Shown here piece by piece: positions 9,307 to 19,612 of a stretch of 64,000 bases of DNA; the stretch's first letter is position 1, and each line of letters opens with the position of its first letter. Below the pieces are notes generated by a model. That model saw only the letters and a program-made list of their open reading frames with translations, was not told where the DNA came from and did no database searches. The stretch lies in contig CM077010.1 of NCBI GenBank assembly GCA_039090855.1, positions 47,076,905-47,140,904 of the forward strand, read 5' to 3'. Both the position numbers and the translations under genes were made by a program. The DNA comes from Macrothele yani. Lineage: Eukaryota; Arthropoda; Arachnida; Araneae; Macrothelidae.

Positions 9307-9996
9307 CTAGAAGAGAAACACAACATAGCATTTATTGACATGCATTAGTATGGTGTCGATCCATACTAATGCATGGAACACAGCGATAGGTATGAGCTTC
9401 AGTTCAGTACATAATGCTGCTGCTAACTGTTGCTTAGTAGTAGGCCTTGGTTCCAAACTTCTTATACGGTGCTTTAATTCATCCCATAGATGCTCTATGG
9501 GACTAGTATCAGGGATCTGTGCTGGCCAGCCCACACACAATGCGGAATTATCGTCAAACCACGTCATAACAGTCCTTGCTTTATGGCACGGTGCATTATC
9601 CTGCTGGTACCAACAAGGCTTGGTTCCATAGTATTACTACAGAGTTGGTAGGGCATAACTGTCCAGAATATCAAGGTAAACGTGCTGGTTAACAGGTTTG
9701 TCCACGATAACCAATGTGCTGGGACCATACCACGAAAAACACCCCCACACGAGTACACTGCCAGCACCAAACTTGACCATAGGAACAGTACACTGTAGTA
9801 AATAGCATTCTACGCCTGCCGCCGTACCCACACATGGCCATCAGACTGATGGATCGTGTATCTGGATTTCATCAGTGCATAGGACCCGTTTCCATTGATC
9901 TACAGTGCACGATAAATGTTCTTCACACCATGCTAAATGACGAGTAGCATTCTGAGTGGAGATGAAGGGCTTATGAACAGCGGTACAACCACAGTA
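9307..9996 (-). pseudogene. Tc1 transposase, catalytic half
   Basis: On the - strand this reads KPFISTQNATRHLAWCEEHL, WKRVLCTDEIQIHDPSV and a stop, then VKFGAGSVLVWGCFSWYGPS. It continues CWYQQDNAPCHKARTV and TSPIEHLWDELKHRI. These are the three catalytic acidic residues of a DD34E Tc1 transposase: TDE, QQDN and IEHLWDE. Stops and frame breaks (near 9830 and 9640) make it inactive. The N-terminal half lies beyond the LINE at 14786-15107. Confidence 0.85.
9339..9375. repeat. Perfect 15-bp inverted repeat in the Tc1 3' end
   Basis: CATGCATTAGTATGG and its exact complement CCATACTAATGCATG are separated by 7 bases. The repeat lies within the sequence of the Tc1 element near its C-terminal coding end. 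Confidence 0.9.
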
Positions 9997-10177
9997 CATA
10001 CATACATACATATCACTAAGCTGTTCTCTGAGATTCAGAGGTTAGCTCCAAAAAGAAATACAAACTACCAGATATTTTTACTTACTGTTGTCGTATCAAA
10101 CTTCTCCATTTACAGCGATTTTGACATACAACTCGAGCTTCGCTAATATCCATTACACGCCGTACACAAGATCTTTT

Positions 10178-10833
10178 TTACTTCATACTCATAATCTTTT
10201 TCTCATGCAGACACTCCTGAATCTGATCCACCCATGTCTTCCTTGGCCTTCCTCTGCCTTTCCTTCCTGCCACGTGGGCTGAGAAGATTTTCTTAGTAAG
10301 CATTTCATCACTCATTCTTTCAACATGGCCAAACCACTGAAGCATATTGGTCTCCACCTTGCTAACAACATTTTGCTTCACATCACACAACTGCAATACA
10401 TCTTCATTTCACACACAATCATATAGTGTCTTGCCACAAACCCCACGTAAGTAGCGCATTTCTCCAGCACACAAACGACTCCTATGCTTCTTCTGCAGTA
10501 CCCAGGTTTCACTGCCATACATCAGAGTAGGAACAATTACACTTTCAAGCACAGCCATGCGGGACTCTCTAGAGAACCCATCATTCCTGTGAAAACCTCA
10601 CAGAGCAGCTATGACTTTCAAAGAAGAATTCACTCGCCTACTGATTTCACCATCCAACTTGTTCTCTCTGTCAAACATGCTTCCTAAATACACAAACTCA
10701 CTCACCTGGTCAATCACAGTACCATTTATACTTACATTACATTCAGTGCTACCTGTTCCTCTCTCAAACACCATAACTTTGGTTTTTTCCTTATTTATAC
10801 TCAGTTTGAATTTCATGCAAACTTCGTGCATCC
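10178..10833 (-). pseudogene. LINE ORF, C-terminal part after the RT
   Basis: Reads on the - strand WMHEVCMKFKLSINKEKTKV, INGTVIDQVSEFVYLGSMFD, GEISRRVNSSLKVIAAL, then after a frame break CDVKQNVVSKVETNMLQWFG, HVERMSDEMLTKKIF and GRKGRGRPRKTWVDQI. These are the thumb and connection region and the conserved C-terminal W-x-GHxxRM-type motif shared by RTE-like and related LINEs. It joins the RT at 13395 once the 10840-13388 element is removed. Confidence 0.8.
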
Positions 10834-10839
10834 AAGTCA

Positions 10840-13388
10840 CAGGGTTCGTACTCTTTTTGGGGGAAAAAATTCAAGGACTTTCCAGGCCTTTTCCAGGCCA
10901 TATACAAAAAATTCCAGGATGATTACTACGCTTTACAGTATCATGCTCAAATTAGTTTTTAAAAGCAATTTCAGTTTTAAGTAATAAAAATGATGAAAGA
11001 TGCAAATGGATTAGGGATGATAGGGGGGAAGGGAATAGAACTGTCCATAATTAGCATGTTCTCGTTGCGCTAGGCGCTTAAGCACTGCTGAATTCAGTCA
11101 GACCCCCAATGGTCAAATGATTGAAATGTGCTGATGTTCATGGAATGAAATGGTTGATCAGCTATGATAACCGCATAAAAGTTCGAAGGGGGCGATTTCT
11201 TTTTTACGTTATGCAACATTCTACATTACTCCAGTATTTATCTTGTCATCATCAACAATAGCAATGTAACTACCACTTACGATCGCGGATATCGGCCAAC
11301 TGAAAATCTGCCATACAACTAAGGGATACAACACACAGGTATCATGTTACAGTGTATTGTAATTGAAAAAAAAAAAAGATTTCAGAAATTAAAATCGAAA
11401 AAAAAAAAAAACTTTCAGAAATTAATATCATCAAGTCATGGTGTTTCAAAAATCCGCTTTCCTTTATAATGTTTAAAAACATGTAATGTTTTTTTCTTTT
11501 TTACCTGTCGTGTATAATAAAATGGGTTGATTTTTTTATGGAATCAGACGTCCATATGTCCAATTGTCTTCGTCTGAGTTCACACGTTAGCTACTGTGTA
11601 CAAGTAGACATATTTTTTCAGCTCAAAAATATGTAGTTTTGTATGTATTCACAGTATAACTAATTCCGTATTCCCACAGAACAAAATTCAGCAGATACAA
11701 ATGAAGAACATCAAGACCCACCCAACACCATGTTTCCGATTGTCTGCTGTTTATATTCAAGAAATGCGAATATGGATCAATGGTGAATGCAGCAACTATG
11801 GTTTTTATTTATTACCAAGAAAAAAAAAGGAGCCTGAAAGCTGTAAAGCTGAAACGGATATTTCTCCCCCTCCCGAAAACATTCCGATTAAGTTCAAACA
11901 GCAGGAGCACGCGTCCACGCACACTCAACCTCTGGAATGTCCTGATGGAACGGCTTCTTTTCATTTGGCACATCGCCATAAATCACCACCTGCAGCTCAC
12001 TGAAGTGTCTTCCTCCTTCACCCTAACTATAGGAGAAAACGCAAAAAAAAAAAAAAAAAAAATGCTGCCCAATTTTCGACAAAATGACCAAATTTACGTC
12101 ATAACGTTGCAATTTACTAAAATACGTTTATCTGCTGAATTTCGCCTAAATATATTGAAAACTTTTTAATTAGATTTTTTTATTAAAACAGTAACTCAGA
12201 CATCTGAATAAAAATGTATGTTTGTAATTAAAATAGAGTCCATATCATCACAGAAACAAAATTTAAGGATCACTCTGTTTAAATAAACCATGGCATCTAA
12301 AAAAGAATAATTTGCTTGCTTTTCCCGTAATTTATAATTGCCGTTTCTTTTTTGAATCCGATTTTGCAACGGAAGATTTTTTTTTTTTTTTTTTTTTGCA
12401 TCTGCTAAAGTTTCAAACGGAATTCGGCGAAATTTGCACTAGAACTTTATTGTGATGTATTTTAACCACTGTAAAAATTTTACTGTGTTATTTTCAAAAT
12501 TCCGGAAAATGGATTTCTGAAAATATCTCTTAGTCCTTTTGAGCCGTGGAAGTGATAAACAGGTGTTTGCTTTCTTCCCAACCAAGGGCTTCGGATCAGC
12601 GCTCCCAGCTGTCAATCAACCGTTGCTATGGTAACACCCTTTCTGCTCAAGGCTCACTGTCTAAAGAGGCACACATAATAAAAATTTCCAATGCTAACTT
12701 TTTAAGTTTTAAACCGATTCAAATGGAATTTTGGGAGTGAGCTTCTGTAATCCAATTATAGTAAATGTAAAAATTTCAGCCACTTTTGTGAAAAATTCGC
12801 AAAGATAGTTTTCTTATTTTTTATCATAAGTAGCCGAAGTCTCTTGAGGGGTGGGCCGGAAGCAAGCGTCTTAATGCAATAAACAAGGAGCAGATGAATG
12901 TGTTGTTCAGGCATACTCTTCACTGGTGGATGCCAGCTGACTTGGTAAACACGCGAATCCCTTGCAAATGCTAAATGTCTCTTCTTTCCCCTTCTGTTGT
13001 TCTCAGTAGTTGTCCGACGGACATCAAGCTCAGGGCTAGAGAATGCATCAAGCTCCCCTTCCCTAACAGACCTGCTAGTAATCATCCAATTTTATTGCAC
13101 TGGAAGTAGTGCTCCCCCCCCAGCCAAATTAGGATTTGGGCACATCCAAAACACCACTGTAGCCGGCAGTTTCTTTGAGAACAGAGGAGAGGAACTTAAA
13201 AAATTAAGGGGTAACAGTCAGTAACACGATTTCCTAAAAGGGCATTTTTTTAAGCACTAATTTCAAATTTCAAGGCTTTTCAAGACAGCATTAAAAAAAT
13301 ACCGTTTTTCCAGGATATTCCAGGCCTTGAAAACGTAATCATGATTTTCCAGGACTTTCCAGGTTTTCAAGCACGCGTGCGCACCCTG
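10840..13388. mobile_element. TIR-bearing DNA transposon, non-autonomous, 6-bp target duplication
   Basis: Starts CAGGGTTCGTAC and ends with the inverse of CAGGGTGCGCAC. Subterminal clusters of TTCCAGGCC/GGCCTGGAA occur inside both ends. AAGTCA is duplicated on each side (10834-10839 and 13389-13394). Removing the element restores the LINE reading SMLTWMHEVC. The CAGGG termini recall hAT elements, but hAT makes 8-bp duplications, so the superfamily is left open. The interior has A/T runs and small ORFs but no transposase that I can recognise. Confidence 0.82.
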
Positions 13389-13394
13389 AAGTCA

Positions 13395-14785
13395 ACATAC
13401 TCTGCAACTCACTTTTGCTCTCTGCCAACAGGACAGTGTCATCAGCATACAGCAATCTGCACACACGGATATCACCCAGACATAAACCACAATTATCTAT
13501 TTTGGCATCACGCATGCATGCATCCATAAATATATTTAACAGCCATGGTGACATTACACAACCTTGTCTAACTCCTGCACCAATAGAAAACCATTTTGAT
13601 AAAACACCATTCACTCGTACACAAGCTCTACTACCAGCATACATGGCTTTTACACTATTAAGTAGATTCCCAGTAACACCATATTCATTCAATACCTTCC
13701 ACAAAAGTTTCCTATTCACTCGGTCATAAGCTTTCTCTAAATCTATGAAGGCAGTAAAAACTTTCTTCTCAACAGCCAGATACTTTTCAATCATCGTGCG
13801 TAATGCGAAAATCTGGTTAGTGCAGCCTTTACCAGGCATAAAACCACTCTGAACATCCCACACTTTCAATGATGTAAGACCCCGTACTTTTTCAATAACA
13901 ACCTTACCAAACACTTTCCCTGGCACACTCAGTAGGCTAATACCACGATAGTTCTTGCATTCAGTCTGATCACCTTTTCCCTTATACAAGGGAACAATTA
14001 TAGCATCCTTCCAATCCCAAGGGACCATTCCTAACTCTCAGCACAACTGACAAAATTCAGTTAACCAGTCAATTATAGAGTCACCACCATATTTCAACAT
14101 CTCTGCAGTTATGCCATCAACTCCCGGAGCCTTACCATTCTGAAGAGATTTTAGAGCTTTACACACTTCTTCTCTTGAGATCCCTCTTGTGCTTTCATCC
14201 CTCATTATGACATCATCTGCGTCTGTCTCAAAATTATCTTTGCTTTCCTGATCTAATAACTCACAGAAGTATTCACCCCATCTGTCACTTAACTCATTTG
14301 GCTCCCATAACATTTCCCCAATCTCATTCTTCACACAACTTACAACTTTGTTTCCCCTATTTTTCCTGAGTCTCATGTACTTCCAAAAGGACTTCCTATC
14401 TTTCCAAAAAGCCAGTTCATGCCTTTCCACTTTCTCCTTCCTATCTTTTGCCTTACTGTGGCAAACCAGCTTAGCAGCTTCACTCTTCTTACAGCAATAT
14501 TCATCCACAGAAACTCTACCTTGCAACATCCCCAAATAGGCTTCCTTCTTTCTCTTTACTGCCTCTTCAATCTCACTATTCCAACAAGCATCACCTCTAT
14601 TGTTACCCACAATTCTGGTGCCAGAGACCTCTTTAGCAGCAGTGACAACAAAGTTCTTAAAACATTCCCACTTCTTTTCTACATCCCTCTCACCAGACTT
14701 CAGATCCTTCAGTCGTTCTCTGAGTAAGTCAGAATACTGCTGATGATCTTCCAGGAGCCTATCAACCTTTATTCTTCTGAAGTTC
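13395..14785 (-). pseudogene. LINE reverse transcriptase
   Basis: Two frames, 14038-14785 and 13395-14028 on the - strand, meet at a frame break near 14035. The first reads RDVEKKWECFKNFVVTAAKE, GNKVVSCVKNEIGEMLWEPN and NGKAPGVDGITAEMLKYGG. The second reads VPWDWKDAIIVPLYKGKGD, ISLLSVPGKVFGKVV, AFIDLEKAYDRVNRKLLW (motif A), GAGVRQGCVMSPWLLNIFMD (motif B) and VCRLLYADDTVLLAES (YADD). All RT catalytic aspartates are intact. This is the best-preserved RT of its LINE family in the window. The C-terminus is at 10178-10833. Confidence 0.88.
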
Positions 14786-15107
14786 TCTGCGAATGGTATG
14801 TGTATATACCGAGGTTCCAGCATTTTTACTTACCTGTACATTGAGGTCTTGTGCAGTACTCCGTTGATTAGATGTAACAACTCTTCTGAGGCTTTGATGT
14901 CCTCTATCACTGATTTTCTTTGCTCTACCAGTACACTTTGCTGCTTCCAGGCATGCCATGTGTCTTCCACTTATTCAGTACATCCGAAACAGTTGACTTG
15001 GGTATGTCTAAATGCCTCTCAGTTTCTCTTATGGATAACCCACTAATATAACACCCAATAATCTTTCCTTTCTCAAAGTAAATTCTCTCCACCAGCGACA
15101 TTTTCAC
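14786..15107 (-). pseudogene. Tc1 transposase, DNA-binding half
   Basis: The - strand begins MSLVERIYFEKGKIIGCYIS at about 15100, followed by GLSIRETERHLDIPKSTVSD, a paired-like helix-turn-helix. After a frame change it reads RAKKISDRGHQSLRRVVTSN, the GR(K)K-type hinge, then THTIRRELQ. The LINE interrupts it there. The catalytic half follows at 9996 and below. Confidence 0.82.
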
Positions 15108-15500
15108 TCAACCTCACAGTGCGATATGATCACGGTCAGTTGCAGGCTTGTTTTTACACCGTTTGCAGCTGTACTGTGCATCTTAACAATGCAGCGGATT
15201 TGTTCATTTGCTTTTGAAGGGGTGTCCGGTGACTTTTCTCAATATAGTGTATATATATATATACAGGGTGATTCAAAAAGTTTGTTAAAATGCGATTAAA
15301 AAAGATCTATGGGTCGGAGAGACATGAAGTTTGCAGATTCATATTTACCAAAGTATGGGATTTTGTATAGCATCAAGAAAAGAAAAATAGTTCAAAATCT
15401 CGACAATAGATGGCGCTGCTGCAGAGAAAACAATGAGAGGTGAGAATTGTGAAATGAGATCCACATTAAATTAGTGAAACTTACTTTATTTCAGCATGAT

Positions 15501-15758
15501 CTACAGATGCAAGTGCTCCACGTGTCCACCACCACATTTCAGTACTGCTTGCAGTCGTGATATTACGCCTGATGCAGCATTGAGCAACATGTCAACAGGA
15601 ATGGCTGATACCTCCTGCTGTATGGCATCAATCAGCGATGGCAAGGTCTGAGGATTACCTCTATAGACACGAGATTTCAAGTAGCCCCACAACCAGAAAT
15701 CAGTGGGTGAGAAATCTGGAGATCTAGGAGGCCATTCGTGTGCACTATGCCTGCTCAA
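15501..15758 (-). pseudogene. Tc1/mariner-superfamily transposase C-terminal fragment
   Basis: The - strand reads HEWPPRSPDFSPTDFWLWGY, LKSRVYRGNPQTLPSLIDAI and QQEVSAIPVDMLLNAASGVI. PPRSPDFSPTDFWLWG is the region of the third catalytic acid in the arthropod group of long-TIR Tc1/mariner relatives. The DNA-binding domain and the first two catalytic residues were not found, so this is a deleted derivative. Confidence 0.75.
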
Positions 15759-16011
15759 TGGACGATCGGTACTAAATGTTCAAACCTGACTTCATGTTAT
15801 ATGCAAATTATTAGCTTAATAAAACCGTATCGTTTTGTAATCCGAATGACAGCGCGAACCTTTATTATTTTTGCATATTGAAAATGTGACTGCATTTCTT
15901 CGTAATGGTTTTTATGTCTCACCCTAACATTGCTTTGTGCGAGTAATGTGCAAACGTCCCTAATGTGGCATTCTCTGCAGCAGCGATTTCTATTGTTGAG
16001 ATTTTGAACTA

Positions 16012-17399
16012 CACTGCCAGAAAGTGAAAAAAGAACACCAAGAAGGAAATGGCGGACGATCATGAAATTTACATATGTTAATGGGGTCGAGTTTACGTAG
16101 GTGTGATGTTAATTTCGGGACCAACCGGTGAGCGCTTATGCCACAGCACGGCATAATCTGCAAATTATCGTTGGTGGTATTTAAGGAGTACGGCGAAGTG
16201 AATAATCAGTCGTCGGCGTATGGACACGTGTGAAGACCCTGAAGAAGCTGCAACGCCTGGACATGGAAGACGTGTACGATTTCAGCAGTTATTGGACTTT
16301 GAGTGAGGTCGTCTAGTCGGACTGTGTGAGGCCGGATGGTCGTATCGTCGTCTTGCGGAGCAAATTGGACAGGAAGTATCGGTGGTGGTGGTACGATGGT
16401 GGCGTAGATGGTCCGAGGAACATTCCCACACGAGAAGACATGGAACCGGGAGTCACAGACGGACTGATGAGCGGACCAATCGATGCATAAGAAGAGCGGC
16501 GTTGCACCTGAGGTGACTGTGCGAACAATCCGCAACCGTCTACTGGATGCAGGATTACGTGCACGTGTGCCTCTGGCATGTGTACCTCTGACTCCAGCCC
16601 ACCGTCAGGAACAGCTGCAGTGGTGTCGCCAACGTCTGCACTGGAGAACGCAATGGTGATCTGTCGTGTTCAGCGATGAAAGCAGATTCTGCTTGGGAGC
16701 CTCCGATGGCCGTATGCGTGTTCGCAGACACACAGGGAAGCGTCTCCACCCTTCTTGCATTCGCCAGCGACACACAGGGCCTACACCTGGTCTCCTGGTG
16801 TGGGGAGCGATCAGCTATCACTCCCGCACACAACTAGTGTTTGTACCGGGTACGTTAAACAGCACCTCCTACATCAACAACATCATTCAGCTCATTGTTG
16901 TGCCATTTGTAAGGTCGGTCCATCGTGGTGTTTTCCAGCAAGATAACGCACACCCACACAAGGCACGTGCAACGCAACATGCACTTCAGGGTGTGAGACA
17001 ACTTCCATGGCCTGCACGTTCACCGGATTTGTCCCCCATTGAGCACGTGTGGGATTTTATGGGACAACGACTTATCCGGTCTCCACGGCCAGCCACGACC
17101 ATCCCCGATTTATGCATCCAGGTTGAGGATGCTTGGAACTCAATACCTCAAACTTACATCCAACATCTGTACGACAGACTTCATGCCAGAATTGCACAGT
17201 GTGACGCAGTTCATGGTGGTTCAACCTCGTACTAACCATGTTACATGGAAGTGTTATTTTTCAGTTTACCAGCAAATACAGATGTATTTTGCCATAATGT
17301 TTTGATCACGTTATCCTCTGTATTCCATTATTATGCTGTATAAATTTTGCTGGTATCAGAAGTCTCCTTCTTGGTGTTCTTTTTCACTTTCCGCCAGTG
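16012..17399 (+). mobile_element. Tc1-like transposon nested in the right TIR of the mariner-type element
   Basis: Borders are CACTGCCAGAAAGTG at 16012 and CACTTTCCGCCAGTG ending at 17399. The TIRs continue inward with AAAGAACACCAAGAAGGA. The TA target is duplicated at 16010-16011 and 17400-17401. Length is 1388 bp. The interior carries a + strand DD34E transposase with a few lesions. Confidence 0.92.
16220..17235 (+). pseudogene. Tc1-like DD34E transposase
   Basis: The N-terminus reads RRVRFQQLLDFE and a stop, then LVGLCEAGWSYRRLAEQIGQ, a paired-type helix-turn-helix. It continues RRHGTGSHRRTDERTNRCIR and, after a frame change, TIRNRLLDAGLRARVPLA. The uninterrupted catalytic part (16666-17235, 189 residues) has VFSDESRFCLGASDGRMRV, VWGAISYHSRTQLVFV, FQQDNAHPHKARATQHAL and ARSPDLSPIEHVWDFMGQRL. 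The three catalytic acids are all present. The stops upstream make this copy defective. Confidence 0.88.
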
Positions 17400-17615
17400 T
17401 ATTTTTTTTTTTCTTGGTGCCATACAAAATCCTGTACCTCGGTTAATATTAATCTACAAACCGCATGTCTCTCTGACCCATAGATCTTTTTTAATCGCAT
17501 TTTACTTTTGCACGAAACTTTTGAATCACCCTGTATACTGAAAATTGTTGATAAATATACACAATAAATGTAATTTACTTCACTGCAATGAGACAAAATT
17601 AAAAAATAACCATAC

Positions 17616-17799
17616 CATCTCTTGATGTCTGCCCTTCTCTTATCTGTTCTTTGGTTCTAGCTATCTTTTGTTGTGCATGTTCAATAGCAGCACGAGTTCG
17701 CTGTAAATCTGGAGTAAGACCACCATCAGTAGAATCAGTGGGTAAAAGGCTACAACTGGATGCATCCATGCTGCCATTGGGATGCCATGATGTTAAATC
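17616..17799 (-). CDS. TMCC-family gene, coiled-coil exon
   Basis: On the - strand an acceptor (TTTTATTGTAG) precedes 17799 and a donor (GTATGG) follows 17616. The exon starts in phase 0 and ends in phase 1. It reads DLTSWHPNGSMDASSCSLLP, then TPDLQRTRAAIEHAQQKIAR and TKEQIREGQTSRD. The last part matches the start of the conserved coiled coil of TMCC1/2/3 and fly Tmcc (dementin): K-I-x-x-T/I-K-E-Q-I-x-x-x-Q-T-A/S-R-D. TMCC proteins are ER-anchored by two C-terminal membrane segments. The exon joins 27670-27909 in phase across a 9.9-kb intron. The next exon, expected to continue GNV-EYLKLA-like sequence, was not found below 17616 and is probably outside the window. Which TMCC paralogue this is cannot be told. 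Confidence 0.78.
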
Positions 17800-18794
17800 C
17801 TACAATAAAATTTTAAGAAAAATCAACATTTACTTTTGATGTAATTAATAGAAAGTTTTATCATTAACACTTTTTCAAAGCAACATACTAGGCTAATGGA
17901 AAAGCAATTCTAGTTTTCAAAACAAGAGCACAAAATTTTTGAAAACTGTTTTGTTTAATCAACTACATAAATTTCTGTTGTTGCTCATAATAGTATTCTA
18001 CTTTTCTGCAAACTTGTAAATACCTTTTTTTGAAAATTTTTGAAAACTGTTTTGTTTAATCAAACACATAAATTTCTGTTGTTGCTCATAATAGTATTCT
18101 ACTTTTCTGTAAACTTGTCAATACCAGCTCTTGTAAAAGGCTGGGTATTTGAACTCATAACATCAGCTAGATACACATTTTTGCACTATGGAAGAAATCC
18201 AATTTTTTACTATTAAGATGGTTCTGTGAAGAATAAAACATGTGAAAACCACAGGGTACTACACCTGGAAAATATGGAGGATGAATACAAATTCTCTACT
18301 CAAGTTATCTCAGTTTCTGTTAGATGTTCCTTGCAACATGATGTCTGGCACTGCCCTGGTAAGATTACAACTGTTCCATTTATCGAAGATGGCTGTTGAA
18401 TTTTCAGTGCTTAATTTAATTTGTCCAACACTTGGCAGTGATGTTAAAAAAAGATTCTCTCATCAAGTCTAATGCACAACATGCAATAATCTTTTTTGGG
18501 TGCCATTCATTTTTTGTAGGAGCTCATGGTACTTCTCAACTCACAGAGCAATGTCTTTCTTCCACACAACACTGTCCTACACTACAGAGCACATTTATCA
18601 TCACCAGTAATAATTCAACTGAAAAATGGTTCCTTTTCTTAATGAGACAGAACTGTAGTCAAGTAAAGATGATGTTATAAATGAACTGTTTAAGCTGGGA
18701 ATTTCTCTTGAAGCAATTTTACTATTGTGTTAGCATATGTTAAAGTAAACTGTATGTGGATTAGCAAAATTTATGGTTAATTTTTTCCTCCTCT
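17800..18794. other. TMCC intron, first part
   Basis: No gene is seen. The stretch holds an imperfect tandem duplication (17936-18132). It also has diffuse AT-rich sequence with short ORFs of no recognised similarity. Confidence 0.6.
17936..18132 (+). repeat. Tandem duplication, unit about 99 bp
   Basis: GAAAACTGTTTTGTTTAATC at 17941 recurs at 18040. It is followed in both units by the CATAAATTTCTGTTGTTGCT stretch. The units differ at only a few positions, so the duplication is fairly recent. Confidence 0.9.
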
Positions 18795-18802
18795 GTTGTT
18801 AC

Positions 18803-19604
18803 CAGGCCTTGATTTAATTTTTTTTTTTTTTAGCAGTAGCAACACTTGCTAGTGGCCTCATTTTTAACTAGCAAAGGTTTATTAACATTATACAAAAGAA
18901 ACTTTAACATGTCCTCCTCCATTAGTCAATCATGACAAATTTTGATTTCACTCCTATAACAGTCACATTGTAATGCTGAAAGATTACAAATATTTAGATA
19001 TAAATCACCTTTTCATGACCTGACAGATTAATTCTAACAATTTAATTCGAATGCAAATATTTAAAAAGAAAAAAAATTATTTAACTTTATTCACAAAATT
19101 CAAGAACACTATTCAAAACCTTAAGTTATTTTCCATGTGGTTTAAGGTCTGGGTTTCGGGTCTTTTCATCATACCACTTTAAAACAGCAGGCCTGGGGTC
19201 AAACTTTTCTTCGGACAGACCTTCAACCTCAATACTCATGAGAGCATTCAATGTTTGTAATCTTAAACTGCCCCTCCAATCACCCTGGATTCTCTTCATG
19301 AAACTGAACTCAACCTCGCATGCAGAAGTAGATATGTGAAATATACTGGATATTTCTATTAACGCCAAAATGTTTTTATAATATTTGTACTTTTCAAGAA
19401 ACATTCGTTTCCAGAAAGCTGTTGTTCCTTTTTGTATGTGTCTAAAATATTCCACATGCGCAATGTAGTGGTGCTTTACAGTTCACGCTAAAACATTCAA
19501 AATTTTTCCACTAGCAACTTTTGCTATAACCACTTTTTATCACTAGCAAAATGCATTTGCTTGCTAGCAATTTGCTAGTAACTACCGGTCGAAATCGAGC
19601 CCTG
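18803..19604 (-). mobile_element. hAT transposon remnant
   Basis: The TIRs are CAGGCCTTGATTT at 18803 and the inverse of CAGGGCTCGATTT ending at 19604. The 8-bp target duplication is GTTGTTAC (18795-18802) and GTTGTTAT (19605-19612), one mismatch. Subterminal copies of TTGCTAGT/ACTAGCAA occur near both ends. Length is 802 bp, with only the C-terminal end of a hAT transposase inside. Confidence 0.9.
19126..19455 (-). pseudogene. hAT transposase C-terminal dimerisation domain
   Basis: The - strand reads YKNILALIEISSIFHISTSA, CEVEFSFMKRIQGDWRGSLR and LQTLNALMSIEVEGLSEEKF. S-T-S-A-C-E-x-x-F-S-x-M-K-x-I-K/Q is the hallmark of the hAT C-terminal dimerisation region (ZNF862/KIAA1586-like branch). 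The zinc finger and catalytic core are gone. The 109-residue frame is open but is not a functional transposase. Confidence 0.88.
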
Positions 19605-19612
19605 GTTGTTAT

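Larger units (their letters stand above)
9997..14785 (-). mobile_element. 5'-truncated LINE inserted in Tc1, itself split by a TIR element
   Basis: The element runs on the - strand from about 14785 (mid-ORF, reading RRIKVDRLLEDH) to about 9997. It ends with a tail of ATGT repeats (plus-strand ACATACATACAT near 9995-10010). The same 3' end, with TATGTATGTATG, closes the LINE fragment at 60445, so the tail is a family property. It is the same family as the LINE at 270-7044. The 5' truncation and simple-repeat tail are typical of target-primed reverse transcription. Confidence 0.82.
9279..15249 (-). mobile_element. Tc1-type transposon split by a LINE
   Basis: The TIRs are CACTATATTGACAAAAGTCA at 9279 and the inverted TGACTTTTCTCAATATAGTG ending at 15249, followed inward by CCGGACACC/GGTGTCCGG. 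TA flanks both ends (9277-9278 and 15250-15251). The element's own sequence is 9279 to about 9996 and about 14786 to 15249. The middle is a LINE insertion. Without it the element would be about 1.2-1.7 kb, the size of Tc1 family members. Confidence 0.9.
15264..17533 (-). mobile_element. Mariner-type element with long TIRs, split by a Tc1-like element
   Basis: Starts CAGGGTGATTCAAAAAGTTT at 15264 and ends with the inverse (ACTTTTGAATCACCCTG region) at 17533. TA lies at 15262-15263 and 17534-17535. The TIRs are long: GATCTATGGGTCGGAGAGAC and AGTTCAAAATCTCGACAATA recur inverted in the right arm, which is interrupted at 16012-17399. A transposase C-terminus lies at 15501-15758. The element stands only 14 bp, all TATATA, from the end of the preceding Tc1. 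Confidence 0.88.

Noticed and set aside
11701..12169. Overlapping ORFs of 100 and 129 residues inside the CAGGG-ended element
   Set aside because: Low-complexity lysine runs, no domain, no match to a transposase.
17960..18700. Possible decayed mariner in the TMCC intron
   Set aside because: Faint resemblance only; no TIR or catalytic motif could be read.
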